This document shows positions 15,765-23,882 of a DNA stretch of 34,894 bases, in pieces. The DNA is from an uncultured Rhodospirillales bacterium (GTDB taxonomy: Bacteria; Pseudomonadota; Alphaproteobacteria; RF32; CAG-239): positions 1 to 34,894 of the forward strand of contig CACWLK010000018.1 in NCBI GenBank assembly GCA_902761715.1, given 5' to 3'. How positions within the stretch are numbered: the stretch's first letter is position 1; each line of letters opens with the position of its first letter. Made by a program: the position numbers and the translations under genes. The notes beneath the pieces are model-generated. The model did not search any database. It saw only the letters and a program-made list of their open reading frames with translations, and had not been told where the DNA came from.

Positions 15765-15839
15765 TGGCTCCGGCTGTCGGATTCGAACCAACGACCAATC
15801 GGTTAACAGCCGATTGCTCTACCGCTGAGCTAAGCCGGA
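15765..15839 (-). tRNA. tRNA-Asn (GUU anticodon)
   Basis: On the minus strand the gene runs from TCCGGC to GCCGGAGCCA. It has a D arm with AGCTCAGCGGTAGAGC, an anticodon loop CTGTTAA giving anticodon GTT, a T arm with GGTTCGAATCC, and an encoded CCA. All stems pair. It is the second gene of a two-tRNA transcript. Confidence 0.96.
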
Positions 15840-15850
15840 ATAAAAATTAT

Positions 15851-15924
15851 TGGAGGCCGGTACCGGAATCGAACCGATATAGAAGGATTTGCAGTCCTCT
15901 GCATAACCACTCTGCCAACCGGCC
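15851..15924 (-). tRNA. tRNA-Cys (GCA anticodon)
   Basis: On the minus strand it runs from GGCCGGT to ACCGGCCTCCA. The anticodon loop CTGCAAA gives GCA, the T loop is GGTTCGATTCC, and CCA is encoded. It lies 11 bases upstream of tRNA-Asn in the direction of transcription. Confidence 0.96.
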
Positions 15925-15954
15925 TTACCGTCTCGAGCGCTTCAGCGAGTACTA

Positions 15955-15982
15955 TATATACAACCTTTTTTTATCTCGTCAA
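15955..15982 (-). promoter_or_regulatory. Promoter of the tRNA-Cys/tRNA-Asn unit
   Basis: On the minus strand TTGACG (plus 15977-15982) is followed after 16 bases by TATATA (plus 15955-15960), 30 bases before the 5' end of tRNA-Cys. Confidence 0.7.
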
Positions 15983-16073
15983 TAACTTTTTTTGCATAAA
16001 ATATAAAAATGTGTTTTTTTTGCACAGTTTTGATTTATCATCAACGGCATACAATTATCGAAAGGTGTATAAA

Positions 16074-16508
16074 ATGAAGATATCAATAGCATCTGACCAT
16101 GGTGGTTTTGAACTGAAAGAACAAATAAAAAAACACTTTTTATCGCAAGGGATAACTTTACAAGACCTCGGAACACACTCTGCTGATTCTTGTGATTATC
16201 CGGATATTGCCCACAAAATGGTTCCGGCCATATTGAATAAAAATGCCGATTTAGGGATTCTAATCTGTGGCACCGGCATTGGTATATCGATTGCCGCCAA
16301 CCGCTTCAAAGGCATAAGAGCCGCCATTTTGTACGATGACTTTACTGCCGAGATGGCCAAAAAACACAACAACGCCAACATTATGGTCTTTGGCGGACGT
16401 ACCATGAAGTTTGAGGACGTTATCCGCCGCATTAATATCTTTTTGAACACGGAATTTGAGGGCGGACGACACAATACCCGCCTTGCCAAAATAGAGGAGG
16501 GCATATAG
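16074..16508 (+). CDS. rpiB: Ribose-5-phosphate isomerase B
   Basis: RpiB interconverts ribose 5-phosphate and ribulose 5-phosphate in the pentose phosphate pathway. It has 144 residues, starting [16 protein letters not shown], with the active-site cysteine in [16 protein letters not shown] and the C-terminal [10 protein letters not shown]. The full-length family average is about 145-150. The ATG at 16074 has an AAAGGTG ribosome site. It sits 2 bases before glyA, an arrangement common in Alphaproteobacteria, where rpiB-glyA is conserved. Confidence 0.95.
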   Translation: MKISIASDHGGFELKEQIKKHFLSQGITLQDLGTHSADSCDYPDIAHKMVPAILNKNADLGILICGTGIGISIAANRFKGIRAAILYDDFTAEMAKKHNNANIMVFGGRTMKFEDVIRRINIFLNTEFEGGRHNTRLAKIEEGI

Positions 16509-16510
16509 TT

Positions 16511-17770
16511 ATGGATTTTGAACACACATTGGCAACCGAAGATGGCGAGATTTTCAGCGCTATTAACGAGGAGCTCAACCGCCAGCAAAACCAAATTGAG
16601 CTGATTGCCTCCGAAAACATCGTTTCTCGTGCCGTGCTTGAGGCTCAGGGATCAATTTTGACCAACAAATATGCCGAAGGTTATCCGGCACGCCGTTACT
16701 ATGGCGGCTGTGAGTTCGTCGATAAGGTCGAAAATTTAGCCATAGAGAGGGCAAAACAATTGTTCGGGTGTAAATATGCTAATGTTCAGCCACACTCCGG
16801 CTCACAGGCCAATATGGCGGTTTATGTCGCATTACTCCATGCCGGCGACACGATTCTCGGTATGTCATTAGACGCCGGCGGACACTTAACCCACGGAGCC
16901 AAAGTTTCCATCTCCGGCAAATGGCTAAACTCTGTCGCTTATGGTGTTCGCCAACAAGACGGACTGATTGACTACGATCAGGTTGAACAACTGGCCAACG
17001 AGCACCACCCAAAACTGATTATTGCTGGTGGCTCAGCCTATCCTCGTAAGATAGATTTTGCCCGCTTCCGCAAAATTGCCGACAGTATTGGTGCTTACCT
17101 TATGGTTGATATGGCTCATTTTGCCGGACTTGTGGCAGCCGGTCTTTTGCCTAACCCGCTGGACTATGCCGATGTTGTTACTACCACCACTCACAAAACC
17201 CTGCGTGGTCCTCGTGGCGGCATGATTTTGACCAACAACGAAGATATTGCTAAAAAAATCAACTCGGCAGTATTCCCCGGCATACAGGGCGGTCCGCTTG
17301 AACACGTCATCGCCGCAAAAGCCGTCTGCTTTAAGGAAGATTTGACACCTCAATTCAAACAATATGCCGCCAATGTTATAAATAACGCAAAAGTTCTCGG
17401 TGAAACCTTAAAAAAACGCGGTTTGGAACTTGTTTCCGGCGGAACAGACACCCATTTATTGTTGGTTGATTTGCGCCCCAAGGGGTTGACCGGCGATGTT
17501 GTTGCCAAAACATTGGAAAGCGCCAATATTACCTGCAATAAGAACGCCATTCCGTTTGACCCTCAACCTCCGAAGGTTACCTCCGGCATCAGGGTAGGTA
17601 CACCGGCCGGCACTACTCGAGGCTTTGGTGCCAAAGAGTTCGAGCAAATCGGTAATTGGATTGGCGATATTGTTGATGCTATGTCAGAAGGCAACGCCGG
17701 CGAGACGGTTGCTAAGGTTAAACAACAGGTTATTGCTTTATGTTCTCAATTTCCGATTTATAAGGAATAA
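16511..17770 (+). CDS. glyA: Serine hydroxymethyltransferase
   Basis: This PLP enzyme interconverts serine and glycine and supplies 5,10-methylene-tetrahydrofolate. It is full length at 419 residues. Visible motifs are [43 protein letters not shown], the PLP-lysine loop [34 protein letters not shown] and [14 protein letters not shown]. It is encoded in an operon with rpiB. Confidence 0.98.
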   Translation: MDFEHTLATEDGEIFSAINEELNRQQNQIELIASENIVSRAVLEAQGSILTNKYAEGYPARRYYGGCEFVDKVENLAIERAKQLFGCKYANVQPHSGSQANMAVYVALLHAGDTILGMSLDAGGHLTHGAKVSISGKWLNSVAYGVRQQDGLIDYDQVEQLANEHHPKLIIAGGSAYPRKIDFARFRKIADSIGAYLMVDMAHFAGLVAAGLLPNPLDYADVVTTTTHKTLRGPRGGMILTNNEDIAKKINSAVFPGIQGGPLEHVIAAKAVCFKEDLTPQFKQYAANVINNAKVLGETLKKRGLELVSGGTDTHLLLVDLRPKGLTGDVVAKTLESANITCNKNAIPFDPQPPKVTSGIRVGTPAGTTRGFGAKEFEQIGNWIGDIVDAMSEGNAGETVAKVKQQVIALCSQFPIYKE

Positions 17771-17777
17771 AAAGCAC

Positions 17778-17806
17778 TTGACTATTGTGTTTATTTGCAA
17801 TATTTT
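17778..17806 (+). promoter_or_regulatory. Candidate promoter ahead of the truncated tRNA copy
   Basis: TTGACT (17778-17783), 17 bases, TATTTT (17801-17806). It points at the 5' tRNA fragment starting at 17828, a spacing typical of a tRNA promoter. This suggests that an intact tRNA originally stood at that place. Confidence 0.5.
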
Positions 17807-17827
17807 CAAGCAACGTTAAAAGCGTTT

Positions 17828-17849
17828 GATCCTTAGCTCAGTTGGTTAG
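17828..17849 (+). repeat. Truncated copy of the CAU tRNA 5' end
   Basis: These 22 bases are identical to 18058-18079, the acceptor 5' strand and D arm of the intact CAU tRNA downstream. The match stops abruptly before the anticodon arm. The fragment has its own upstream promoter-like sequence and a terminator-like hairpin just downstream, so a roughly 75-base RNA carrying a tRNA 5' piece could be made. Confidence 0.75.
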
Positions 17850-17860
17850 CTCAACGAATA

Positions 17861-17886
17861 AAAAGCTGCCTGATGGCAGGTTTTTA
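17861..17886 (+). terminator. Terminator-like hairpin after the tRNA 5' fragment
   Basis: CTGCC (17866-17870) pairs with GGCAG (17875-17879) around TGAT; flanking A and T runs extend the stem after one mismatch, and a TTTTT tract follows. Confidence 0.6.
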
Positions 17887-18056
17887 GAGGCGAGGCGAAA
17901 CGTAGTTAGGCTGATAACGAGAAAATCAGCCGTTACGAGTGAGCGACAGGAGCGGAGTTAATGAGGCAAAAGCCGAATTTTACGAAGCAACTCGGGACCC
18001 GCTCTTATTATTGTGGAGATAAAATTTGCACGATGTTGCAAGTAGACATATATTTT
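17887..18056 (+). other. GC-rich non-coding block between the truncated and intact CAU tRNA
   Basis: No gene is seen. It contains a perfect hairpin GGCTGAT (17909-17915)/ATCAGCC (17925-17931) with loop AACGAGAAA, followed at once by TTACGAGTGAGCG (17933-17945) and a purine-rich tract. This matches the design of the block at 15589-15727 (minus strand): same loop core, different stem sequence, similar downstream motif. Confidence 0.55.
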
Positions 18057-18133
18057 GGATCCTTAGCTCAGTTGGTTAGAGCGGGCCGCTCATAACGGTC
18101 TGGTCGCCTGTTCGAGTCAGGCAGGATCCACCA
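18057..18133 (+). tRNA. tRNA with CAU anticodon (elongator Met or lysidine-type Ile2)
   Basis: The 77-base gene begins GGATCCTTAGCTCAGTTGGT and ends GGATCCACCA, with anticodon loop CTCATAA and T arm TGTTCGAGTCA. It is not an initiator: the first base pair is G-C. Whether it reads AUG (Met) or AUA (Ile2 after lysidine modification) is unclear. Its CTTAGCTCAG and TGGTCGC features resemble E. coli ileX, while the U4-A69 pair is Met-like. A terminator follows directly, and then the foreign island begins. Confidence 0.93.
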
Positions 18134-18135
18134 TT

Positions 18136-18166
18136 AAAAAACCACCTCTTGAGGGTGGTTTTTTGT
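18136..18166 (+). terminator. Terminator after the CAU tRNA
   Basis: AAAAAACCACC pairs with GGTGGTTTTTT around a short loop, followed by GTTTTT. It starts three bases after the encoded CCA. Confidence 0.88.
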
Positions 18167-18460
18167 TTTTAGAACCAAAATATTTCATTTCCACCATTTT
18201 TGATGACTATATCTGCAAAATGCTCACAGAAAGTCAGGATATCTTGAGCAAAGAGCTGTGAACACATTGCCAAACATAGAAATGAAAATCTACCAAAACT
18301 GGAAACAAAAACTCCACAAATGATTGAATGAGAGATATAGCAGACATAAAAAGAGTTATTTAAACGATGCTTTTTTTGTGAAAATGTCGGCCGGAATTAA
18401 AGAAATTACTATTGAATCAAGGAAATGCTCTCTAGTTATGAAACAATTATAATAATTTAG
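18167..18460. other. Gene-free AT-rich stretch at the left edge of the island
   Basis: All frames contain early stops, and the few short frames show no recognisable motif. It may be decayed sequence from the island end. No inverted terminal repeats or tRNA-like repeat were found here. Confidence 0.5.
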
Positions 18461-18488
18461 TTGATTCTTTACCTTTTGATTTTATACT
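18461..18488 (+). promoter_or_regulatory. Promoter of the restriction-modification operon
   Basis: TTGATT (18461-18466), a 16-base spacer, then TATACT (18483-18488), 33 bases before the first methyltransferase ATG at 18521. Confidence 0.6.
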
Positions 18489-18520
18489 CTTTACTAAGAG
18501 AGATTTTGAAGAGATTGATA

Positions 18521-19564
18521 ATGAAAAAGTTTAAACTTGGAGAATTGTTTTGTGGGCCTGGTGGGTTGGCATGGGGCGCCATGAATGCCGATGTTCCTGG
18601 CATGAAGATAGAGCATGCATGGGCAAATGATTATGATAAGGATACATGCGAGACCTATACTTATAACATATGTCCCAATGCTCCAAAGAGCGTATATTGC
18701 GAGGACGTCCATACACTTGATATTGGAAAATTAGGTGCAATAGATGCTCTAGCCTTTGGTTTTCCTTGTAATGACTTTTCTGTAGTTGGAGAACAACTAG
18801 GATTTAAGGGAAAGTTTGGGCCATTATATTCCTATGGAATTCAAGTACTAAAAAAATATCAACCCAAATGGTTTTTAGCTGAAAATGTTGGGGGCATTAA
18901 GTCAGCTAATGAAGGGTCTGCATTTAAGCGTATACAACAGGATATGATTGACGCCGGGTATAAAATTTATCCGAATTTATATCATTTTGAAGATTACGGA
19001 ATCCCTCAAGCTAGGCATAGAATGATAATTGTAGGTATTAGAAATGACTTGCCCTACGAATTTAAAGTACCTTCTTCTAAATTATATAAAACCAAAACAT
19101 GCAAGGAAGCTATTGAAAATCCGCCAATTTCGAAAGATGCACACAATAATGAACAGACAAAACAATCTCCTCAAGTAATTGAACGATTAAAATATATAAA
19201 ACCTGGTCAAAATGCTTTTACAGCAAATCTTCCTTTGGAACTACAATTGAAAGTTAAAGGAGCAAAAATTAGTCAAATATATAAAAGGTTAGATCCGACA
19301 CGACCTTCATACACTATAACTGGCTCTGGTGGTGGTGGAACACATGTATATCACTGGGCTGAAAATAGAGCTTTAACAAACAGAGAAAGAGCAAGATTGC
19401 AAACATTTCCTGATGATTTTATATTTCAGGGAAGTAAAGAGTCTGTTAGAAAGCAAATAGGTATGGCTGTTCCGGCTCAAGGAGCTAAAATCATATTTGA
19501 AGCAATATTAAAAACATTTGCAGGAATTCCTTACGAATCCATTGATGCAAGTATCAAGGAGTGA
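18521..19564 (+). CDS. DNA (cytosine-5) methyltransferase, first of two
   Basis: The 347-residue protein shows the ordered C5-methyltransferase motifs: I (GELFCGPGGLAWGA, SAM binding), IV (GFPCNDFSVVG, catalytic Cys83), VI (AENVGG, Glu121), VIII (QARHRMIIVG), IX (RPSYTITG) and X (GMAVPAQGAKII). Motif IV has PCN instead of the usual PCQ, and motif X has GMAVP instead of GNAVP; both are mild variants. It would modify cytosine in the target of the adjacent nuclease. It is the first gene of a four-gene island operon; the nuclease starts 6 bases downstream. ATG 18521 follows AAGAGA; a longer frame to 18461 runs through the promoter and is rejected. Confidence 0.93.
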   Translation: MKKFKLGELFCGPGGLAWGAMNADVPGMKIEHAWANDYDKDTCETYTYNICPNAPKSVYCEDVHTLDIGKLGAIDALAFGFPCNDFSVVGEQLGFKGKFGPLYSYGIQVLKKYQPKWFLAENVGGIKSANEGSAFKRIQQDMIDAGYKIYPNLYHFEDYGIPQARHRMIIVGIRNDLPYEFKVPSSKLYKTKTCKEAIENPPISKDAHNNEQTKQSPQVIERLKYIKPGQNAFTANLPLELQLKVKGAKISQIYKRLDPTRPSYTITGSGGGGTHVYHWAENRALTNRERARLQTFPDDFIFQGSKESVRKQIGMAVPAQGAKIIFEAILKTFAGIPYESIDASIKE

Positions 19565-19570
19565 TCTATC

Positions 19571-21133
19571 ATGGCGATCTTAAATTATTGGTGGGTAACT
19601 CGTCCTAAAAGGAAGCTGAATAGTATTCCTGAAGTGCTAGCGGCTTTTTCTAATGTTGCTTTATCGGCACAGTGGACTGGCAGTAGATCGATTCATATTC
19701 AATTTGAGGATGAACTTGAAAGAAATGGTCTAAAAAGAGTTGGGGAACGGAGAGACCACTCTGGGTCAGGAGGAAGAACCTATCAAGCATGGTTATCAAG
19801 TCTTGGCTTAATATTTATTCAGGAATCAACGGGAATCCCATATCTAACTTTAGCAGGTGAGGCTATTATGGAAGGGAAATCCCCAGTTGCTGTTCTTAAG
19901 AATCAAGTATTAAAATACCAATTTCCATCACCATTTGGTATAAAAACAAAAGTGTCACCTAGGTTTCGCGTACATCCATTTATTTTTATATTAAGTCTTC
20001 TGATTGATGACAGAATTAGTTATTTGACAGAGGAAGAAATAGCTAAGGTTGTAATGACAGAAGGTTTTGATGATACGGATGTCTGCAAGGAAGATGTTAT
20101 TAGGAAAATTATAGCTTTCAGAAATGATGGAGATAACTCATTACCTCGAGACTTTATTGATACTCATACTCCTTCAACAGGTGTTGTTAACTTAGATCAT
20201 CCATATAGCCATTTGCTAGATACCGCCAACACGATGGTAAATTGGTTGGAATATATTCAATTGGTTTATAGAGAAGATGGTAAGATGATGTTGGTGCCAG
20301 AGAAATTGGATGAAATTAATTTTATATTGGAAAATCCTCCGTCTTTTATTATTCGCCCAGAAGATCATGAGTTTTTCCAAAGGAGATATGGGCTAGATCC
20401 TTGGCATCGCAAGGATACGCGAAACCTTTTAAATACAGGTACAGTATCTAGTAGAGCTATTGAAATACAAAGAATTCGCCAAGCATTTATTGCGTACTCA
20501 ATACATAGACCTATATCTAAAATAGATAATGATATTATAGAGAATATAGCACAAAATACAGGAACGGATTCATCTTTAGTTGAAAATGTTCTTTACCGAG
20601 AATACCCACATGGGGCGATAGGAGGTTTTCTGTCTGGTTATTACGAAATGGCCTTTAAGGGACAAGACGAAGCAACTGATTTTGAAATTGCAACGACCAA
20701 TATTTTTAAGGATATTTTTGGTTATAATGCTCGGCATCTTGGTCAAACTGGATCTAAATCAGCTCCTGATGTGTTGCTTATTTCTGATGAGAATGGATAT
20801 CAAGCTATAATAGATAATAAAGCCTACAGCAAGTATTCTATTACAGGTGATCACCATAACAGAATGGTACATAATTATATTGAAAATATCTCTAATTACA
20901 GCGATTGTAGATATCCTATAGGATTTTTTACATATATTGCCGGTGGTTTTATTGATACAATAGACAGACAGATACAGGCTGAAGTAGCGGAATCTTCTGT
21001 TTCAGGATCTGGAATAACAGTAAGCAATATGATTAAGCTGATTGAGAGACATCAAGAAAGAAATTTCACACATGAAGAATTGAAAAATCTATTTAGTGTA
21101 AATCGTCAAATAAAATTAGCGGATTTAAGATGA
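19571..21133 (+). CDS. Type II restriction endonuclease with FokI-like catalytic domain (AlwI-like)
   Basis: The 520 residues have an N-terminal part opening MAILNYWWVTRPKRKLNSIPE, resembling AlwI-family enzymes in layout, with likely winged-helix recognition segments. The C-terminal region contains a PD-(D/E)xK site: Asp400 in SAPDVLL, then Asp415 and Lys417 in AIIDNKAYSKYS. FokI has the same order (PD...VDTKAYSGG) followed, as here, by a helix and a GxF strand (GFFTYIAGGF). Enzymes of this type cleave beside an asymmetric site and often need to dimerise. Two companion methyltransferases, one for each strand, fit such a target. The family call rests on motif memory, not alignment. The start ATG 19571 lies 6 bases after the first methyltransferase. 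Confidence 0.78.
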   Translation: MAILNYWWVTRPKRKLNSIPEVLAAFSNVALSAQWTGSRSIHIQFEDELERNGLKRVGERRDHSGSGGRTYQAWLSSLGLIFIQESTGIPYLTLAGEAIMEGKSPVAVLKNQVLKYQFPSPFGIKTKVSPRFRVHPFIFILSLLIDDRISYLTEEEIAKVVMTEGFDDTDVCKEDVIRKIIAFRNDGDNSLPRDFIDTHTPSTGVVNLDHPYSHLLDTANTMVNWLEYIQLVYREDGKMMLVPEKLDEINFILENPPSFIIRPEDHEFFQRRYGLDPWHRKDTRNLLNTGTVSSRAIEIQRIRQAFIAYSIHRPISKIDNDIIENIAQNTGTDSSLVENVLYREYPHGAIGGFLSGYYEMAFKGQDEATDFEIATTNIFKDIFGYNARHLGQTGSKSAPDVLLISDENGYQAIIDNKAYSKYSITGDHHNRMVHNYIENISNYSDCRYPIGFFTYIAGGFIDTIDRQIQAEVAESSVSGSGITVSNMIKLIERHQERNFTHEELKNLFSVNRQIKLADLR

Positions 21134-21175
21134 ATATTTTAACTTTCTTTTATTCTATATTTTAGGAGATATATA

Positions 21176-22228
21176 TTGCAAACAGCTGTTGTTGATCTTT
21201 TTTGTGGTGTTGGAGGTTTGACTTGTGGATTACAAAAGTCGGGTCTTAAAGTTGTAGCCGGCTTAGATAATGATCAAACTTGTGAATTTGCTTATACATA
21301 CAACAATAAAACGGAGTTTGTTTGTGCTGATATATCTGAATATCCTTCCGAAAAAATTGATCAACTTTTTGGAGGTGCACGTATTAAAATTTTAGTAGGA
21401 TGTGCTCCTTGTCAAACATTTTCAAAGCAAACAAATAAATATAAAAATCGTATCTATGATAAAAAATGGACACTATTAAAATCTTTTGCTAAACACATTC
21501 AGAATGTACAACCAGATATTGTGTCAATGGAAAATGTTCCAGAATTAGTAAAATTTGATGTTTTTCTAGAGTTTTATACTTGCCTACAAAATCTAGGATA
21601 TCATGTTGAATACAATATAGTAGATTGTAGTAAGTATGGGTTACCACAAAAAAGGAGAAGACTGGTTTTGCTAGCCTCACGCATAGGTGACATTCACTTA
21701 CTTCCTCCAGATTGTTTAGGTACTAAGCGAACAGTACGTGATGCAATTGGTAATTTATCAAAATTAGAAAATGGAAAAATTGATCCTAAAGATCCTTTAC
21801 ATCGATGCGCTGGTTTAACAGATATTAATTTAAGAAGGATCCGTCAATCTAAACCAGGTGGTACGTGGAGAGATTGGGATGAAAATTTAATATTAAAATG
21901 TCACAAAAAAGAAACAGGAAAATCCTACAGCAGTGTATATGGTAGAATGAAGTGGGATGAACCTTCTCCAACGATGACAACGCAATTTTATTCTCTAGGA
22001 ACTGGGCGTTTTGGACACCCAGAACAGGATAGAGCCCTATCATTAAGAGAAGGAGCCTTACTACAAACATTTCCTGAAGATTATCAATTTTTTCAAAATG
22101 TTGAGAATATGTCAATTGGTACTATAAGTCGTCATATAGGTAATGCAGTACCTGTTGATTTAGGCAAGATAATCGGGCTGTCAATCAAGCAACATCTAAA
22201 GGACTATGGTTATGGAGACGAACAATAA
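21176..22228 (+). CDS. DNA (cytosine-5) methyltransferase, second of two (TTG start)
   Basis: The 350 residues show motif I (VDLFCGVGGLTCGL), IV (GCAPCQTFSKQ, catalytic Cys79), VI (MENVPEL), VIII (QKRRRLVLLAS), IX (EPSPTMTTQF) and X (RHIGNAVPVDLG). It is distinct from the first enzyme and more canonical in motifs IV and X. The start is TTG at 21176, supported by AGGAG at 21164-21168 with a 7-base spacer; the protein has almost no room upstream of motif I, so a later ATG would cut the SAM site. Its 3' end overlaps the ATPase gene by 23 bases. It probably methylates the other strand of the asymmetric target. Confidence 0.93.
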   Translation: MQTAVVDLFCGVGGLTCGLQKSGLKVVAGLDNDQTCEFAYTYNNKTEFVCADISEYPSEKIDQLFGGARIKILVGCAPCQTFSKQTNKYKNRIYDKKWTLLKSFAKHIQNVQPDIVSMENVPELVKFDVFLEFYTCLQNLGYHVEYNIVDCSKYGLPQKRRRLVLLASRIGDIHLLPPDCLGTKRTVRDAIGNLSKLENGKIDPKDPLHRCAGLTDINLRRIRQSKPGGTWRDWDENLILKCHKKETGKSYSSVYGRMKWDEPSPTMTTQFYSLGTGRFGHPEQDRALSLREGALLQTFPEDYQFFQNVENMSIGTISRHIGNAVPVDLGKIIGLSIKQHLKDYGYGDEQ

Positions 22229-23882
22229 AATCTCGCAATTTTCTTTCAATATATCTTTAAGTGTTCTTAATCATCTAGGACGAAATTTATATAGAAGTTT
22301 CGCTACGGTTTTAGGTGAGGCAATTTCAAATTCTTGGGATGCAGATGCCAATAATGTTTATATTACAATCAATAAAAGCGAAAATTATTTCTCTATCCAA
22401 GATGATGGAATAGGAATGACATCCAAGGATTTTCAGGATAAATTTCTAAAGGTTGGATATTCAAAAAGAAAAGAAGGAAATAATCGCTCAGCCATCCTTA
22501 AAAGACCTTATATTGGTAGAAAAGGTATAGGTAAATTGGCGTTATTATCATGTGCTGATTTGATTTATGTCGTTTCCAAAACTAAAGCTTCTGATGCAAT
22601 CGGAGGAATAATTGATAATGCAGAATTAGATGTTGCTATTAATGAGGATCATGATCTGTATGATTTGAAACCGATACCAAATGGGGAAATTGCTACTTTT
22701 TCTTTTCAAAAAGGACAGGGAACATACATTCGTTTCGAAAATATTAAACAAGGTATAACTAATAATATAGATTATTTACGAAAAATTATCGCGTTATATT
22801 TTCGTTTTTCAACTTTAGATGATAATTTTAATATTTTTGTAAATGGTAAACAAATCACAAACGACGATTTATCAGATTTATTAAGTAAAACACAATTTGT
22901 TTGGGATATAAACAATATTTCTAATGATGATTATTTGAAGAAAGCCAAGGAAACGGCTATATCAAAAGATAAAGGTCAAGTTTCTTCTCTTTCATTTAAG
23001 TTGGATAATGGTGATAATATTACAGGTTTTATTGTCTCAGTTGAAAAACCTGCAGATTTAAAAATAAAAGATGTTGATGAAACAGTAACTGTTGACTTGT
23101 TCGTAAACGGACGATTGCGTGAAAAGGATATATTGAAACATATTAGAACAAGGCGAGTTCCAGAAAGTTATCTATATGGACAGATTAATTATAATGCCTT
23201 AGATGACGAAGAGGATCGCTTTACAAGCAGTCGGGAAAGTATTAAAGCCGAAGATCCTAAATTTCAAGAGTTTTTGCAAAAATTTAAATCTCTTTTACAC
23301 ACTATAATGAATCAATGGGATGATTTTCGTGTTGAAAAAAGAGAAGATGGCGATCCTGATAACACATCAAAAATTTCCAAAAAAGAAAGAAGAGCTCGAG
23401 AGTTATATAACGAAACTTCAAAAGAGTATAAAGATAAAGATTCATCAATAAAAGATGAAGTTAGTTCTTGGTTGGAAGATTTAGAAAAAGAAGCCCAATT
23501 CAATTTTCCTTCATATTCAGAATGTTTTATTTCTGAAAACCTTATTAGGAAGTATATAGAATACAAAAAATATCCTTTATCTAAAGAGGCGCTTGAAAGT
23601 GTTGAAAAATATCGAAAAAGAGAAGAAAAGAGCAAAACTAAGGCAGGAATGAGTATTAATATTAGGAAAAATGATGACGATAAAAGCTATTTAGATATGG
23701 ATAGTTTAGCAAACCTTGTGGACAAAGGGGATGAGCCCAATAGATTATCTAATAAAGGTAGAATATATAAACCAACAAGAGATGCTGTTATGCATACGTC
23801 ATTAATATCAGATGAGGCTAAGCGTTCATTAACTACTGTTTTGGATGAGATAAAAGCAAGAATTCGCAATTTGTTAAAGTAG
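22206..23882 (+). CDS. GHKL (Hsp90/MutL/MORC-like) ATPase of the restriction-modification system
   Basis: The 558-residue protein begins with a complete GHKL ATP-binding fold: N-box LGEAISNSWDADANNVYI (Glu38, Asn42, Asp45), G1 box QDDGIGMT (Asp67-Gly70), and the lid/G2 box YIGRKGIGKLALLS (about 100-113). An S5-like domain follows (about 250-340). The C-terminal third (about 375-520) is highly charged and probably helical or coiled. MutL/MORC-like ATPases associated with restriction systems have been described (Iyer and colleagues, prokaryotic origin of MORC). It could regulate or power the nuclease, or be an accessory defence factor. It overlaps the second methyltransferase, showing tight coupling. 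ATG 22212 is an alternative start. It is AT-rich and uses AGA arginine codons. Confidence 0.85.
   Translation: MVMETNNKISQFSFNISLSVLNHLGRNLYRSFATVLGEAISNSWDADANNVYITINKSENYFSIQDDGIGMTSKDFQDKFLKVGYSKRKEGNNRSAILKRPYIGRKGIGKLALLSCADLIYVVSKTKASDAIGGIIDNAELDVAINEDHDLYDLKPIPNGEIATFSFQKGQGTYIRFENIKQGITNNIDYLRKIIALYFRFSTLDDNFNIFVNGKQITNDDLSDLLSKTQFVWDINNISNDDYLKKAKETAISKDKGQVSSLSFKLDNGDNITGFIVSVEKPADLKIKDVDETVTVDLFVNGRLREKDILKHIRTRRVPESYLYGQINYNALDDEEDRFTSSRESIKAEDPKFQEFLQKFKSLLHTIMNQWDDFRVEKREDGDPDNTSKISKKERRARELYNETSKEYKDKDSSIKDEVSSWLEDLEKEAQFNFPSYSECFISENLIRKYIEYKKYPLSKEALESVEKYRKREEKSKTKAGMSINIRKNDDDKSYLDMDSLANLVDKGDEPNRLSNKGRIYKPTRDAVMHTSLISDEAKRSLTTVLDEIKARIRNLLK

Noticed and set aside
15521..15985. 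Several short frames across the terminator, truncated tRNA and tRNA genes
   Set aside because: They run through RNA genes and hairpins; the translations reflect tRNA sequence and not protein.
18167..18460. Possible decayed gene or controller protein before the first methyltransferase
   Set aside because: Short frames only, no helix-turn-helix motif, several stops in every frame.
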